NCBI GenBank assembly: GCA_037577475.1
Contig: CM075193.1
Span: 8,394,617 to 8,458,616 of the forward strand
DNA: 64,000 bases
Direction of reading: 5' to 3'
Source of the DNA: Chaunax sp. Z400
Lineage: Eukaryota; Chordata; Actinopteri; Lophiiformes; Chaunacidae
A program made the translations under genes and the position numbers. Under the pieces are notes generated by a model. That model did not search any database, was not told the origin of the DNA, and worked only from the letters and a program-made list of their open reading frames with translations. This document shows positions 25,501-38,340 of the stretch, one piece after another; positions within the stretch are counted from its first letter, which is position 1; each line of letters starts with the position of its first letter.

Positions 25501-28500
25501 CTGGACAAACTCCATAAATCTGCCACTTGATGATCGTTGGGTTTCTCTTGTTTCTTCAGTGAATGTAGAGTTTTGTCTTCTAACCCTTTATCGCAACCTT
25601 TCCTCTGACAGTGATGGTGTACTCCACCTGCGTAAAGTAGGCTCTTTACTCCTAATGCTGCATGAAATGTGGCTGCAGAGATTGTCCCTGTCCCAAACCC
25701 TGTGTTTGGTCAGACAGGATGAACAGGGAGGAATCTCTGAAGTCCATTTCAGTGCATGTGTCTGTGTGTGTTTCATCTTGTCAACTTCCATAATCTCTGA
25801 TGGTAATCCCACTGTCCTGAGAGACAAAGAACTAACACCCCCCTGTGGGCAAAGTGATGACGTAAATACATCATGTTAATACTATATGCTGTGTTTTCTG
25901 CATACAGTGTGGCCTCTGCCATGACGTCAGACACACCCGAACGCTATGAGCGCCTTACCTCCGTTTCCAGCTCTGTGGACATTGACCAGAGAGACACAGT
26001 AAGTATCCCTTCTTTTTTTTACAGGATGAAATATGTTCTCCACAGTGCCCATTAGGAATATACTGTATGTTTCATGTGATAGGTGGTATAACACATTCAC
26101 CTCTCTGCTCTCTTATTTTCTTAGGGCTTCTGCTCCTGGCTAACTGCCATTTTCCGCATCAAGTAAGTCAAGCTATTCAGTGCATATCGTAAATCTATAT
26201 ATATAATAAAATCATATAATAAAACTGGTGGAGCTCTCATCAAATTGAACATTTTTGTCCATTTTGAATTACATTGAAGTTTTTGACTTTGTTGTAGGGA
26301 TGACGAGATAAGGGAGAAGTGTGGTGAGGATGCAGTGCATTACTTGTCCTTCCAACGCCACATCATTGGCCTGCTAGTCGTGGTGGGCGTGCTTTCTGTT
26401 GGGATTATCTTGCCAGTTAACTTCTCGGGAAATCTACTTGGTGAGTCGGTTGGAAAGATTTAATTCTGGTTTAATTCTTTTTCTTTTTAGTGCTTTATTT
26501 TCTTTTATCTTCACTTTTCTAACGCTGCTTTCTTGTGAACAAAAAAGCTTTACCTTCTCTATCTTCTGTAGCATGAAGGCTCAAAAAAAATGTAAACTTT
26601 AGTGAGACAGATACAGAACTGACTGTGCCATGCTTTTATATTCTGTTAAACATTAAGAAGACACCTGGTGATTGACAAGTGAATTACTTCTTTATTTTCT
26701 GTTTTTTCTGCAGAAAACAATGCCTATAGTTTTGGGCGAACCACTATAGCCAATCTGGATGCAGAGTGAGTAATTCTCATGTTGCCACTTTATCACATAT
26801 CCTGCCCTGTACGTTGAAACCTTATGTTTAGTCCTCTCTCTTTAATTATGTCACTAAATCTATTCCTCCCTTTTTCCCCTAGTAATGCACTACTGTGGCT
26901 GCACACCATCTTTGCATTCCTCTACCTGTTACTGACGGTGTACAGCATGAGACGACACACCTCCAAAATGCACTACAAAGAGGATGACCTGGTGGGTAGC
27001 ATGGCTGTTTCATACACTCATTGTAGACACATAGGTCTGAATTTGTAAGTAATTTCTTCCCTGTCTTCATTTCCATGCAGGTGAAACGCACTTTATTTGT
27101 TAATGGAATCTCCAAATACGCTGAGGAGTCTGAGATAAAGCTGCACTTTGAGTAAGCACTCCTCAGGATCCCTGGTATCCAGGCTCCACAGTTGAAAAAA
27201 TATTGTCAATGCTTAAACCTTTCTGCTCATTTAAGAGGCACAAAATTGGTACACTACTCCGTCCACATGTGTTAGCTGTGCAGTAACTTTATTAAGGTTT
27301 ATGAGAGCCTTGTCCCCTCCTGATAAAAGGAGCTATCTTGTCCTGGCCCGTACGGCTGGGATCACACAATGACAGGCCTGTATGTGTAATTGTCCATAAT
27401 AGAAACCAGAAGGACATGATCATGCAGGTCATGTGCTAAGATGGTCGAAGACTGATGACTGTTTGTCTTAACTCTTACTCGGCCAAATAGAATTAACCAA
27501 AATCTTGTCTTCACTCCTGCCTCCTCGCTCAAACAAAGAAACTTCCTGTTCCAGTGTTGCATTCTTATTTTGGGACCTGCTGATGTTATTTTCATGTGGC
27601 AGGGATGTCATGTACTGTGATTACACTTTGCAGTCTTTGTGAAGAATGTGTACTCACTGTGTTATGTCCACATTTGTGTGTTTTGTTTTTTTAACTCACT
27701 CAGTTCAGTCGTTGACTTTCTCCTTGTCCTGCCCTTCTTTCAAAGGCATGCGTACGAAAACTGTGTCGTACTGGAAGCTCGTATCTGTTACAATGTGGCC
27801 AGGCTTATGTATCTCAACTCTGAGAGGTAACAGCGTTTTAACTACGAGTGTCTGAGTGTGTGCGTTTTGACCTTTGGGGTGTACTTGTGATCATCCCAGG
27901 ACCTGAGCCTCAGCCTGACACAGTTGATGTTTTTCATTCAGGAAGAAGGCAGAGCGCAGCAAGAAATTCTTCCTTGACCTGCAGGACAAGGAGCACATTG
28001 CCACCATGATCAATCCAAAACCCTGTGGACACCTTTGCTGTTGCATCATCAAAGGGTGTGAGCAGGTCAGAGTGACATGACATAGAGTTATCTCAAAAAG
28101 CAACACATTACATAAATGTAGTCATATTTAACTTAACCATCTTCTTGGTAAACTGAAGCACCATTACGCTTTTATAGCAAACGTTGCCTATGGTCATTAT
28201 GGCGTTATGTCTATTTTCTGGTTCTATTATCACTGTTTGATTTAATTGTGGATCTGCAAAACACCAAGAGGTTATAAACCAGAACAGACAAAACACAATT
28301 ACACTGTGCACATCTTTAAATTCCAAAATTCTAAAATACAACATAAATAAGCAGCTTAGTCTGCCGTAGTTTATAGTGTTATTACATACCATAAATGTAC
28401 TGTATAATAACTGTTTCCTCATTCAGTCAGTATGAGGTTTTTTAATGCAATTATTACACATAAAAAGACAAGCTATGGTTTGAGTTGATATTTATAGGAT

Positions 28501-31500
28501 TACCTAAAGGAGAGAATCATACCGTTCACCTTATGTAAAAAGTGACACTCACCATTACTGTGATGTATGACAATGGCAGCTATTGAAAGCATCACAGACT
28601 TCGATTTCCACGTTGTTCACAGGAAGAGGCAGTGAGCTACTACACCAAGCTGGAGGCACAACTAAAAGACGACTACAGGAAGGAGAGAGAAAAGGTTAAC
28701 AAGAAGCCCTTAGGAATGGCCTTTGTCACCTTCCAGAACGAGTCAATAACCGCCATGTACGTACATTTTCATGTGGTAAAATTTATCATTTATCAGCTAT
28801 ATTTCCCATTATATCCGGCCAATAATTTATCCGTCCGAAAAATATTGTGCATCCCTAAAATTTTGTGAATGTGTATCTGTTATACTGGTTTTGTACGTAC
28901 AGACATTAATGCCTGTTCTTTGTTTGGATGGATGTTTCTTTTCAGAATCTTGAAAGACTTTAATGCCTGCAAGTGTCAGGGCTGTCAATGTCGTCGGGAG
29001 CCCAAGAGTTCTCAGTTCAGTGCTAAGCTCCACACACACAACTGGACTGTCAGCTACGCCCCTGATCCACAAAATGTCTACTGGTAAGAACACATTAAGG
29101 ACTGAAAACTGGACAAAACCCACCTATATTTATTTATGTATTTTATTTTATTCATTACATAACTGCACTGATTGAAAAAGGTGGTTACATTTTGGCAGAA
29201 TAAAAGTACTCTGCAAATACTCAGAAGGAATCCTACAGAATTGCTGATTTGTAATGCTCTTAATAGCACGCTGAGGAATGATTAGACTTGAATCCTCTCC
29301 AGATGAAGTTTTTTGAGCTGCAGTATCGGTTTACTAGCCAGCTGTGTCCACAACGGCGGGTCTTCGCCCAGTATCAAGTAAACGCTTCATAACCTGTTTC
29401 CCACAGGGAGCACCTGTCAGTGGGAGGATTCTCCTGGTGGATCCGCTGCTTAATCATCAACATTGTCCTCTTCCTTCTCCTCTTCTTCCTCACCACCCCA
29501 GCCATCATCATCTCTACCATGGACAAGTTCAATGTTACCAAACCTGTTGAGTACCTAAATGTAAGTGTTGGACACAAGGGTTTTATTTTATGAAATTAGT
29601 CCAGTTCAGGTGTCTTTATCATTTCCATACTGAGTGTTTAAAGAAGTTTCACCACTGGTTAGATGGTATTATCAGACAACTGGGCTAGAAGCAGTAGAGG
29701 GATGCAAATCTTTTTGAAACTGGTGCTGCGTGACCAGAGAAAACAGAGAAAAAGGGCTGTGGTATTCCATTTTCTCAAAAGGTAGAAAACCTGCAACAAC
29801 CAGAATGCACTGCACCGCCCAGGACTAATGAATACTCCTACTGCAGGGTGATGTATGGTGTGCTGGGCGGTGTTTGGTTTTGCTCTCATCTGTTTTTAAG
29901 CACTGTAGGCACAAAATCGTGGCCTTGTTGCAAACTTTCGTATGAACATTACAAAAATGAATGTTTCTGAAAACATTTGTGATGAGAATCAAGCAATGCA
30001 GTAACTTTTTGATACATGTTTGATCAGCACCGCCTTGTTTTGCAAATATAGTTTAGGTTTCCGAGCCGCTCTTCTCTCAATCCGGTACAGAGGGGGGGCG
30101 GCTCTCTCTCTCCAACTTCTGTACTCTTCGTGTGCACAGAGGCATGCATAAAAAAATATGTGGAAGTACTTTCTGTACTTGACCCTGAAAGAGCTGGGTG
30201 TTCTGGGTGCAGCCAACATGGAGGGAAGCTCAGCAGTGCTCAGCATTACCTACAATGTAAAACAGAAAGCCGACAAATTTCCCTATAATTCCAGTAGACA
30301 CAGGAATTCACTTCTGTTTCATGTGTCTGATCTGTCCTTCAGAATCCAATTATCACCCAGTTCTTCCCCACCCTCCTGCTGTGGTCCTTCTCCGCCTTAC
30401 TTCCTACTATTGTCTACTACTCGGCTTTCTTTGAAGCCCACTGGACTCGGTATGTTTTACACTCTCTGCAGTCATTTTCATTCTATATGAGAGTCAGGTT
30501 GTTTGTATGTGTTCTGTCTGTTTATTTTTTCCAATGTGTGAGCATTTCCTTTGGCCTTACAGGTCTGGAGAGAACAGGACCACAATGCATAAATGCTACA
30601 CTTTCCTGATCTTCATGGTCTTGTTGCTGCCGTCCCTAGGGCTCAGCAGGTATAGGATGTTATTGATTTCTGCCCTGCAACACAATGAAATATAAAGCTG
30701 AACATTAATTCGTTTTTGTCAGCCTAAATATTTGACTAGATTCATTTCTGTCTTTGCGTCTCTGCAGTTTGGATGTTTTCTTCCGCTGGCTTTTTGACAA
30801 GAGATTCTTGGCAGACGCAAAAGTCAGATTTGAGTGAGTAACATAATTTAACGGGTGTTTACATACAACTCTGCAGCAATAAGAAAAAAGAAAGAGCAGA
30901 ATAAATTGCTAGAAATATGCAACATAAATTTGCTCATTCTTGTTGTTACTTGTTTACACGTAGTGTGAAAAAGCATAATTTAAAACTCATTTAGCAATAC
31001 CCCAGCTACAATGCCGCTCTTGCTCTTCAGGTGCGTGTTCCTTCCTGACAACGGAGCCTTCTTTGTTAACTATGTCATTGCGTCTGCATTCATCGGTAAT
31101 GCCATGGACCTGCTGAGGATCCCCGGTCTACTTATGTACATGATCCGCCTCTGCCTGGCTCGCTCTGCTGCAGAGAGGAGGAACGTCAAGAGGGTTAGTG
31201 TGTCTCCTGCTTAAGTTAAAATCATTCATGTGTCCATGACCCGTGGCCTAGATTTGTATGAGTTAATAGCTGGGTGTAATTTATCATGAACATTTACTGG
31301 AGAACTGAATGGGGAATGAATTCTTTCATTGTTGTGAACATGAACTCACCAGTTAAGCAGCTGAATCACAAAGTTTAATTTCAGAACATGCATAATAAAT
31401 GGGAATCTCTGCTATGATTGACTGTAGGTTTTTCTTTGTTTTTTTTTATCCTGTCATTCTGTCTTCATAGCACCAAGCCTATGAGTTCCAGTTTGGGGCA

Positions 31501-33162
31501 GCTTACGCCTGGATGATGTGTGTCTTCACCGTTTGTATGACCTACAGCATCACCTGCCCGATCATCGTCCCTTTCGGTGAGTGCTGCTGTGTCGCATCAA
31601 GATACAGTGCTGATGAAATTACCGTGGGGTAAACATACCCAGGGCAATGAGAAATGAGTGGTTCTGTTCTTTATGTACAGGCTTAGCGGCAGACGCAATT
31701 GGATTAACTCCGCTAATTGTTTTATCTCCCTTCTCTGTGCAGGGCTGATGTACATGCTGCTAAAACACCTAGCAGACAGGTACAACATGTACTACGCCTA
31801 TCTGCCATCCAAACTGGACAAGAAGATCCACTCTGGAGCGGTCAACCAAGTGGTGGCCGCTCCCATTCTCTGTCTCTTCTGGCTTCTGTTCTTCTCCACT
31901 GTTCGCTCGGGTAAGATAAGGACGCCATCTACAGGCCACTAATGTCCTAACACGGGCCCTGATTCAGCAACTGTTACACAAGTGTTCCTCCACTTTCTTT
32001 CACCCAGGGTTTTCAGCTGCAACATCCATGTTCACATTTATAGTTTTGATCATCACGATCATTATCTGCCTCTCTCACGTCTGCTTTGGGCATTTTAAGT
32101 ATCTCAGTGCTCACAACTACAAGGTAACAAGACACTCGCCCATGTATGCATATCATTCGTATTTTCTAAATCCACCAGTGTGTTGGCTGCTCATGTTAAA
32201 CTCACGTTTTCTGTCGTAGATTGACTCCCAGGATGGGGACGGGTTGGAGAATGGGCGTCCAGTGTGCACCTCTGCCTCCAACAAGGCAGCAGTATGTATT
32301 CAGTCCTTTTTATTTTATAACAATGATGAGGCTCAAGATCAAACAGTGGAAAGGCATAGTACATACTGCCAAAGCTTGTGGGAAGATCGAAAGCAATATG
32401 CTGCATTTATGGATCTATGAAATACAAGTTTACATTTTAATAATGACATAAAACCACAATCAGGAAATATGAACGTTATAAACTGGGTAAAACACTGGGA
32501 AATAAAAATACTTCCATATGTACAGAAGGACACAAAACCAATTTTAACTATGAAAGATTAGAAAATAAAAATAAGGATTTAGCAGACATCAACATGAAGG
32601 GTTTATTAAATAATTTAGACATATTTTATGTGATATTTTAGTCAAATGGGTCTGATTATTTCTTCCTCAACTTCAGCAATGTTTTGCATTGAAAACACAG
32701 TTGTCTTATTTTAAGTTAAAGAGTATGAACTTTTGCTTTGTTGTGGATTTTATTTATTTATTTATTTTGTTATATTTATTGTATTAACAGCAGTGTCAAT
32801 CTCACCCTCTGTAATGACCTTGGATTTAGAATTCTGTTTGCTCTAAATAGTCAGAAAACAAAGTAGCAAAAGCGCAGGACATGTTAGAAACCACAGCAAC
32901 AATCTTTTATTTTGAGGATATCTTATTCTGACACATAGTATAGCTGTCAGACTTTAACATCCTATTTTTTTCTCTCCTACAGCAAATGTACATTGCTCAG
33001 GTACTTCAAGATCCAAATTCAGAGGAGGCAGGTTCAGGCAGTGGTGAGGATGACGGACAGGGGTCTTCGCAGGATGAGGAAATAATCAATGTAGAAAATC
33101 GCCTGAATGAAGATTTCCAGTCAGGGGAGGAGAGCCTGATTGATAATGAAGTACGGAACTGA
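22546..33162 (+). CDS. tmem63b: TMEM63B (CSC1-like/OSCA family mechanosensitive cation channel), 23 coding exons, 840 aa
   Basis: Multi-pass membrane channel gated by tension or osmotic stress. Exons: 22546-22743, 22985-23064, 24720-24764, 25908-25998, 26125-26162, 26298-26440, 26714-26765, 26883-26991, 27081-27151, 27746-27826, 27942-28065, 28623-28756, 28946-29083, 29407-29560, 30343-30449, 30563-30649, 30768-30833, 31031-31193, 31471-31576, 31743-31910, 32008-32123, 32220-32291, 32983-33162. They sum to 2523 nt in one frame with GT-AG sites throughout. Visible marks are DYCYSARIRSTVLQGLPFGG, the cytosolic loop with KPCGHLCCC and CKCQGCQC cysteine clusters, the pore-region helices (LPSLGLSS, NYVIASAFIGNAMDLLR, AYEFQFGAAYAWMM) and an acidic Ser/Glu-rich C-terminus. 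Human TMEM63B is about 832 aa; the extra residues are in a longer hydrophobic N-terminus and the third coding exon. Neighbouring mrpl14 and capn11 support the B paralogue. Confidence 0.96.
24720..24764 (+). CDS. tmem63b: tmem63b 45-nt microexon (probable alternative cassette, equivalent of mammalian exon 4)
   Basis: Acceptor TTCTTTTCAG and donor AATA/GTATGT flank 45 nt that encode an Arg-rich charged 15-aa stretch (RRMDQHYSRLDDREY). It aligns by position with the human RRRERDRVEQEY segment. Its length is a multiple of three and both neighbours meet in the same phase (AG/T), so skipping keeps the frame. Alternative splicing of this exon is known for mammalian TMEM63B. Confidence 0.8.
25035..25136 (+). 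CDS. tmem63b: Candidate additional cassette exon of tmem63b (102 nt, in frame)
   Basis: A long pyrimidine tract and CTAATCAG acceptor at 25034, and a donor AAAGAG/GTAATG at 25136/25137, enclose 102 nt that stay open in the phase demanded by the flanking coding exons. They would add 34 residues to the first cytosolic loop, including a stretch reading NFFSVSALHELHRQDAYRK. I know of no equivalent in mammalian TMEM63B. It might also be an alternative first exon, as an in-frame ATG lies at 25075. Confidence 0.4.
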
Positions 33163-36100
33163 TACTGCCTGGAACTGGAATAAAATCCCCCAAGTTTTAC
33201 TTGAGGAGTGCACTGAATGTGAATTAAAGCAGGAACTGGACAGGACCGGTTCTCCAAAGCATCTCAACCTCCATGAAGCGACTTTACACTAATATAAGCA
33301 CAGTGTCTATTAAGGATTGAATGGATTGTCGCTTAAGGACCCTTCGGTGGGTCTTCTGTCTGTCAACGTCTTCTGCCTGTATACCTGCAGAGGGAATCTA
33401 CTGTCAATGCAGGGGTAGCGACATCCTACTGCCCCAATATATCTGAGGCACACCCCCAAAATACTGCACATAGACCCAAAAAAGAAAGACACTAATGCAC
33501 AAGAAGAATATTTTGCCTTTTTTGTTAAAGGAATGATATTCTGTCTTTACTTCCTTAACATTATTGCACTTGAAAGAGAGGACCTCACCTATAAGCTCAA
33601 GTTGCATTAAGGTACTGTAGTACCTTCAAGTTCAGTAGGTGGAGGGAGTTTCCTGTAATCCTTGACCGGTATCTGTAAATGTCTGCATGACTGTAGTTGC
33701 TTCCCTTGAACATGCAGCCGGTGTGAGAGGACAACACCACCCGTAAAGTTGGTCCGTACAGTTGTAACGGTCTATAAATTGTTCTTCCAGCTCTAGAAAA
33801 AGAAGAAATGTTAAACCATCGCTACTAACACTCCTGGATGCTTTGACACTGTACAGCTACAAAACTCTGGACCGCAAAAAAAAGCCTTTTTGGACACGAT
33901 ATTTATTTTTAAGGCATTGAATTATAAATGCTATCAAGCTTGAAACACCCCTAAACTGTGGAAGAAGATCATTCACATCTTGGGACACTACACTGGTAAT
34001 GATCTTTACGGCAGTCTCTGAGCCTTTGTTGGGACTTGCTGTCGGACTGCTGCTACTGATGCTGCCCCCAGTAGGGGAAATCCTTGCACAGCTGCTACAG
34101 GAGGACTGGAGGCCAGGAGCCTGCTGGTCCTTTTGTGTTGCTCAGAGGATGGAGAGAAAGGCCTTTTTGGGGTTTTCGAGGTCAGTTTCAGATGAGACTC
34201 ATTGTGACTGGTTCTCTTTATCTGTTGTTTTCATTTGTCTTTTTGTCCATGTGTTTACATCTTTGAGATTTTTAAATTAGCTTTCCACTCGGGTGTCTAA
34301 TGTATGTCTCATTACCCCCTGTCAGACCCTTTTCAGTGTTAACTTTTATGTAGACACCTCATCATGAAGGTAGTGTATTTTAAGTTCCAGTGGACATTGA
34401 GCGTTGTTACGGTTTCCCATTTGCTAGGAATCAATGCTGATTTGTTGATTGTTAAACTCAATTTGCACATTTGTGGTAATAATAGGGCTATCATGGTCAT
34501 TAAATTTTAGCTGATGATTGTCATGAAAAATTGCAGTTTCATCCCACCATTATAGTTTACGTCTAATCACAATTTAATAGTTTAATAATTCAAAAAGCCT
34601 TATGAAGAAGAAGAGCCATTTATTAGCGTTGTCACACATTTATATTTAGACTCGTCTGAAAGCTTCAGACGGACGTGCAACCATCAAGTTCAGTGAATTG
34701 GGTGTGTTAGTGGATCCGTAGAGGTTTTTTATTTTTTTTATTTCCAGTATTAAAGTTTTGATTGCCAACCTTTTGCTGCAAATGCAACAAATTAAGTTAT
34801 AAGGCTCTCCTTTTTCATTCGGCTGAAAACCAAAATGAGCCCACCGCGGTGTTTGGTTTCGCTACTAAATGATTCATGATGTTCACGTCAATAGATGCTC
34901 ATGGAAAAGTGAAGCACCTCGAGAGATTGACAGGTGGTAGTGCTAAATGCTAATTTAATTCTCCCCTCGTGGCACAATAAGCAGATGAAACGGTGGAAAT
35001 TGACATTTCTGTGTTTTTCAGCAGTTTCCATTCAGATCAATGGAAGCAATTCTAGCGATTATGCAAAATAATTGCAGTTAGCTCAAATAATCTTGATCAG
35101 GTGATTGATTATGTAATAATTGTGACAGACCGAGGTGATAATATATCAAATAATTTGGTGTAACCAAGAGAGTTACACCAGTGGATTGTGTCCAGATCTA
35201 TTTTACTATTACTACTATGCCCCCCTCTCCCCTTTGAAATCAAAGTGTTCCTTCGATGAGTTGTTATGAAGTAATAAGTACCACCCAACAAACTGTAAGT
35301 TCCATTTGCAGATCTAGTCATTAGCTTTGTTAGACTTGTATAGTAATGTATCAGGACTCCATGCAGATTAGGGAATAAATTATGTCAAACACAGTGACCA
35401 CACGGTTTTGTCATGACTCTTAAGTCATTTTGTTTCTTTCTCAGTCAAGACAACACTATGAGCCGCCTCATTAAACATAAAAAGATTGTTGGTAAAGTGG
35501 GCAAAATGCTGCAAACACAGTACCATTACAGTCTGCCTCTATGGACCAATTATATTCTATAATAACATAATACAAAGCATGTGCTGTCCAGCTGCTCAGA
35601 GAACCGTTGTGGAAAATGTGCACTAATCTTATTTTCACTTGTATGATTGACAGAGAAGGGCACACCCCCTGTGGGTGTGATGACGACAGTGGCATATTAG
35701 CGCCACGTTTCGGTTTATTTTGGTACTAATAAGAGAATCACGTGACACCATTGCGTGTAGTGCTCTTCTAGTCATGATAAGGTGATTTTATATTTTATAC
35801 CTCTTCATTTTTATACCTCCGAGATGTCTTGAAATCTTTGAATGTGTCCTGTCAAAATAAAATATACTGTCCAGCTCTGAGAGAGCGACTAAAAACTCTC
35901 ATCATGTCTAACAACGTCCAGTGCTTAAATGTTGAATGTAGCTTAGTTCTGTAACTTTTGGTAAGATGAAAGTGGATTATGTATTAATGTGATTGCTATG
36001 TTTAAACATCTTCAAAGTAATGGTTCAAAAGCTAACCAGAAATCGTATGCTTTACACTATAACAAACCTTACTGGTGTCCTGTCCCATGTCATTTCATTT

Positions 36101-36510
36101 GGGAATAGATCTTCCTTTGTCGATGTGATGGTTGCAATGATTTAGTATTTGCTTAATGCTTAATATGAATCATTGTATGTTAGATTAAGTTCATAAAAAC
36201 TATATAGACAGTAGGGCTCACGGGAAATAAATGAATTTTGTAAACAGCTAAGCACTCTTTAAGAGAGGTTCTAATCTTGTTTCCACAATGTATTCAGAAT
36301 GGGTAGTTCAATGTCTCTGATTCTCACTGTGTTTTTGTGTGCTTTGCCGTTTTTTAGTTTTACATTTTTCTAGATGAGAAGAGCAACAACATCCCTGCCT
36401 TTGACCCACTCATTTTATTTCCAAAGGCCTGTTAGTCAACAGATACATATACTGTACCCCCACCCCCACCCTCAGCTCTTTGAACAATAAATCTGTATTT
36501 AATCAAATTT
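33163..36510 (+). other. tmem63b: tmem63b 3' UTR with candidate poly(A) signals
   Basis: No coding exon was found after the stop. AATAAA occurs at 35856-35861 and 36486-36491, the latter followed by T-rich sequence and taken as the distal end. The stretch 34480-35110 is AT-rich and may include an old DNA-transposon remnant, which I could not define. Confidence 0.5.
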
Positions 36511-36838
36511 GTCGGCAGTAAGAGTTTCTTGTTAATTTATTTCTCTGGTAGAGTCAAACACAAAAATATGTAACTTTTGAAAGATTGTATAAATTAATTT
36601 TTCAATTAAGCATTCAAACATGCTATCATTCAGTTCAATACTTGCTCTACACTCCTGGGCAACAAACAAAAAATCACAAATTTTCATATTTATTTTTTTA
36701 GAATTACTCTTATTTTAATAAATACAGGTGAAATCAAATGTCACAGCATGTTGTAACATTGTCTGTGTGCAGGGTATGTTTTATTATGGGATAGATTTCC
36801 CCTTCCTTTTCTTCAGAAAACAGCCATTTGCTGTCTTT

Positions 36839-38340
36839 TACAGTTTTAAAAGCCTTTTACAGTGAGCTGTATTAATGCTGCTCCATTCATCTCTGACTGC
36901 TTCCACAACTGATCAGTGCCATCACATTTTCTGCCAACCAGTTTGGTCTTGATTTGCTTTCATCTAATCTGGTGACTGAACGGGCCCAAACATCGCCGAC
37001 GGGGGAATGACGCTCAAAGCAGGATTTGTTGTTTTTGCCATGTGTTCTGGTGTATTGTCTCGTTTCCACTACACAACTTGTTCAGGTCCTCCTTCACATC
37101 AATTGACTTTCAGCGAAGCACCAGCTCGCCAACATCAGATGCAGAAAATGCCCCCATACAACACTGTAAAATCTAATAAGTTGAGTTACTTAAAAATATT
37201 ATGATGGATGAATTAAGAAAAGTAAACTTGAGATTTTGAGTGTGCAATACTTAGACCAACTTCTTTATTCTGTGTGTAACACTTAAATTAGCCTGCTTAC
37301 TGTTATTGTGATAACTTAAACTTACCAATATCCTAAAAAGGTATTGTAACATGCTGAAATTTCTTATTGCATGAATTTGACCGAATGATTTGCCTTTTGC
37401 TCTGCTTGTTATTACAACACATTACACTACTTTATTTTATCACCCTCTTGCATCACCCAAGCGGGACGTCACTAAGCGTGTGAAAGACTAACACCTCGTG
37501 CAATGGTGTCGTATAACTATCCATTTTCTATTGAAATATTTCTAAAGAACTAATTACTGCTTTACTGCTAATTATTCAGAACACATTTAAACACAGGTTA
37601 TTGGGCTTACGGCCTCAAACACACTGTCTCAAGGTATGCTGGAAAACTCCACCTGCCTGTCCCCAACATGACAGTATCTATTAAACCATTGTGTAAAACC
37701 ACAGTGGTTGTTTCAACTGTCATAAACATTTATTTTCATAAGGGCAAAAAACATCAGTAATCCAACATTGAACAGGACAGATGCAGAACAGTAGACAAGA
37801 ATATGTGGATCTATTCTGGTGTGTGCTATTGACACAACTGTTGAGAGCATTAATGTAACAGATCTGAATGTGAATTATAGATTTTAGAAGCTGAGACAGG
37901 AAATACTTGAGTAGAGTTTTCCAAAACAAAAGAACCATTTATCCAACTTTTCACACATAACAAAAGGACTGTTTCCCATGAAAAGGAGTGGAGAACAAGT
38001 AGAAAGTGGTATGAACAGAAAACAGGCTATTCAAAAAGAGTAATATACTACTGAAAAAAGCTAAAGTTTCCAGTACTTGGTTTAGTTTAAATGAACCAAA
38101 CTCAAGTAAACTGAGTTTGACAGTTTTCTTGATGCCAAAGTAATTAAAATAAAATGAGTGTTTTTAACAAGTTGATAAAAACTGAGTTAAATCAACTCAG
38201 TATTTATAATTAAATTCAATCTTATATTTTACAGTGTATAACTCCACCCTCTTCCATGTTTCTCAGTGGTGGAGAGGCCTTCTGGGTAGAAATTTCCACC
38301 TGACCTACAAAGACAACGCTCTGGAACAGCTGCTGCAGCT
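36839..38340 (-). mobile_element. Decayed Tc1/mariner-like element split by a nested insertion
   Basis: 36839-37160 and 38238-38340 are the two halves of one minus-strand Tc1-like copy. The right-hand half (ACTCCACCCTCTTCCATG, GTTTCTCAGTGGTGGAGAG) and the left-hand half (ATTCATCTCTGACTGCTTCC, CAGCTCGCCAACATCAGATG) are both reverse complements of the decayed copy at 20041-20535. The outer ends are not defined. Confidence 0.7.
37161..38237. mobile_element. Non-autonomous DNA transposon (1,077 bp) nested in a Tc1-like fossil
   Basis: It starts ACACTGTAAAAT and ends ATTTTACAGTGT, a 12-bp terminal inverted repeat. Subterminal GTTGAGTTACTT and a palindromic GAGTTAAATCAACTC lie near the two ends. 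Flanks CCCCATA and ATAACTCC rejoin to match the uninterrupted sister sequence near 20190-20205, so the insertion is real; the target-site duplication appears to be ATA or longer with mutations. There is no transposase ORF. The termini look like a frequent fish hAT- or Kolobok-type MITE; the superfamily is not settled. Confidence 0.75.

Noticed and set aside
25448..25879. 143-codon plus-strand ORF in a tmem63b intron
   Set aside because: Starts at an ATG without context, matches nothing I recognise and lies between two well-supported exons; judged chance.
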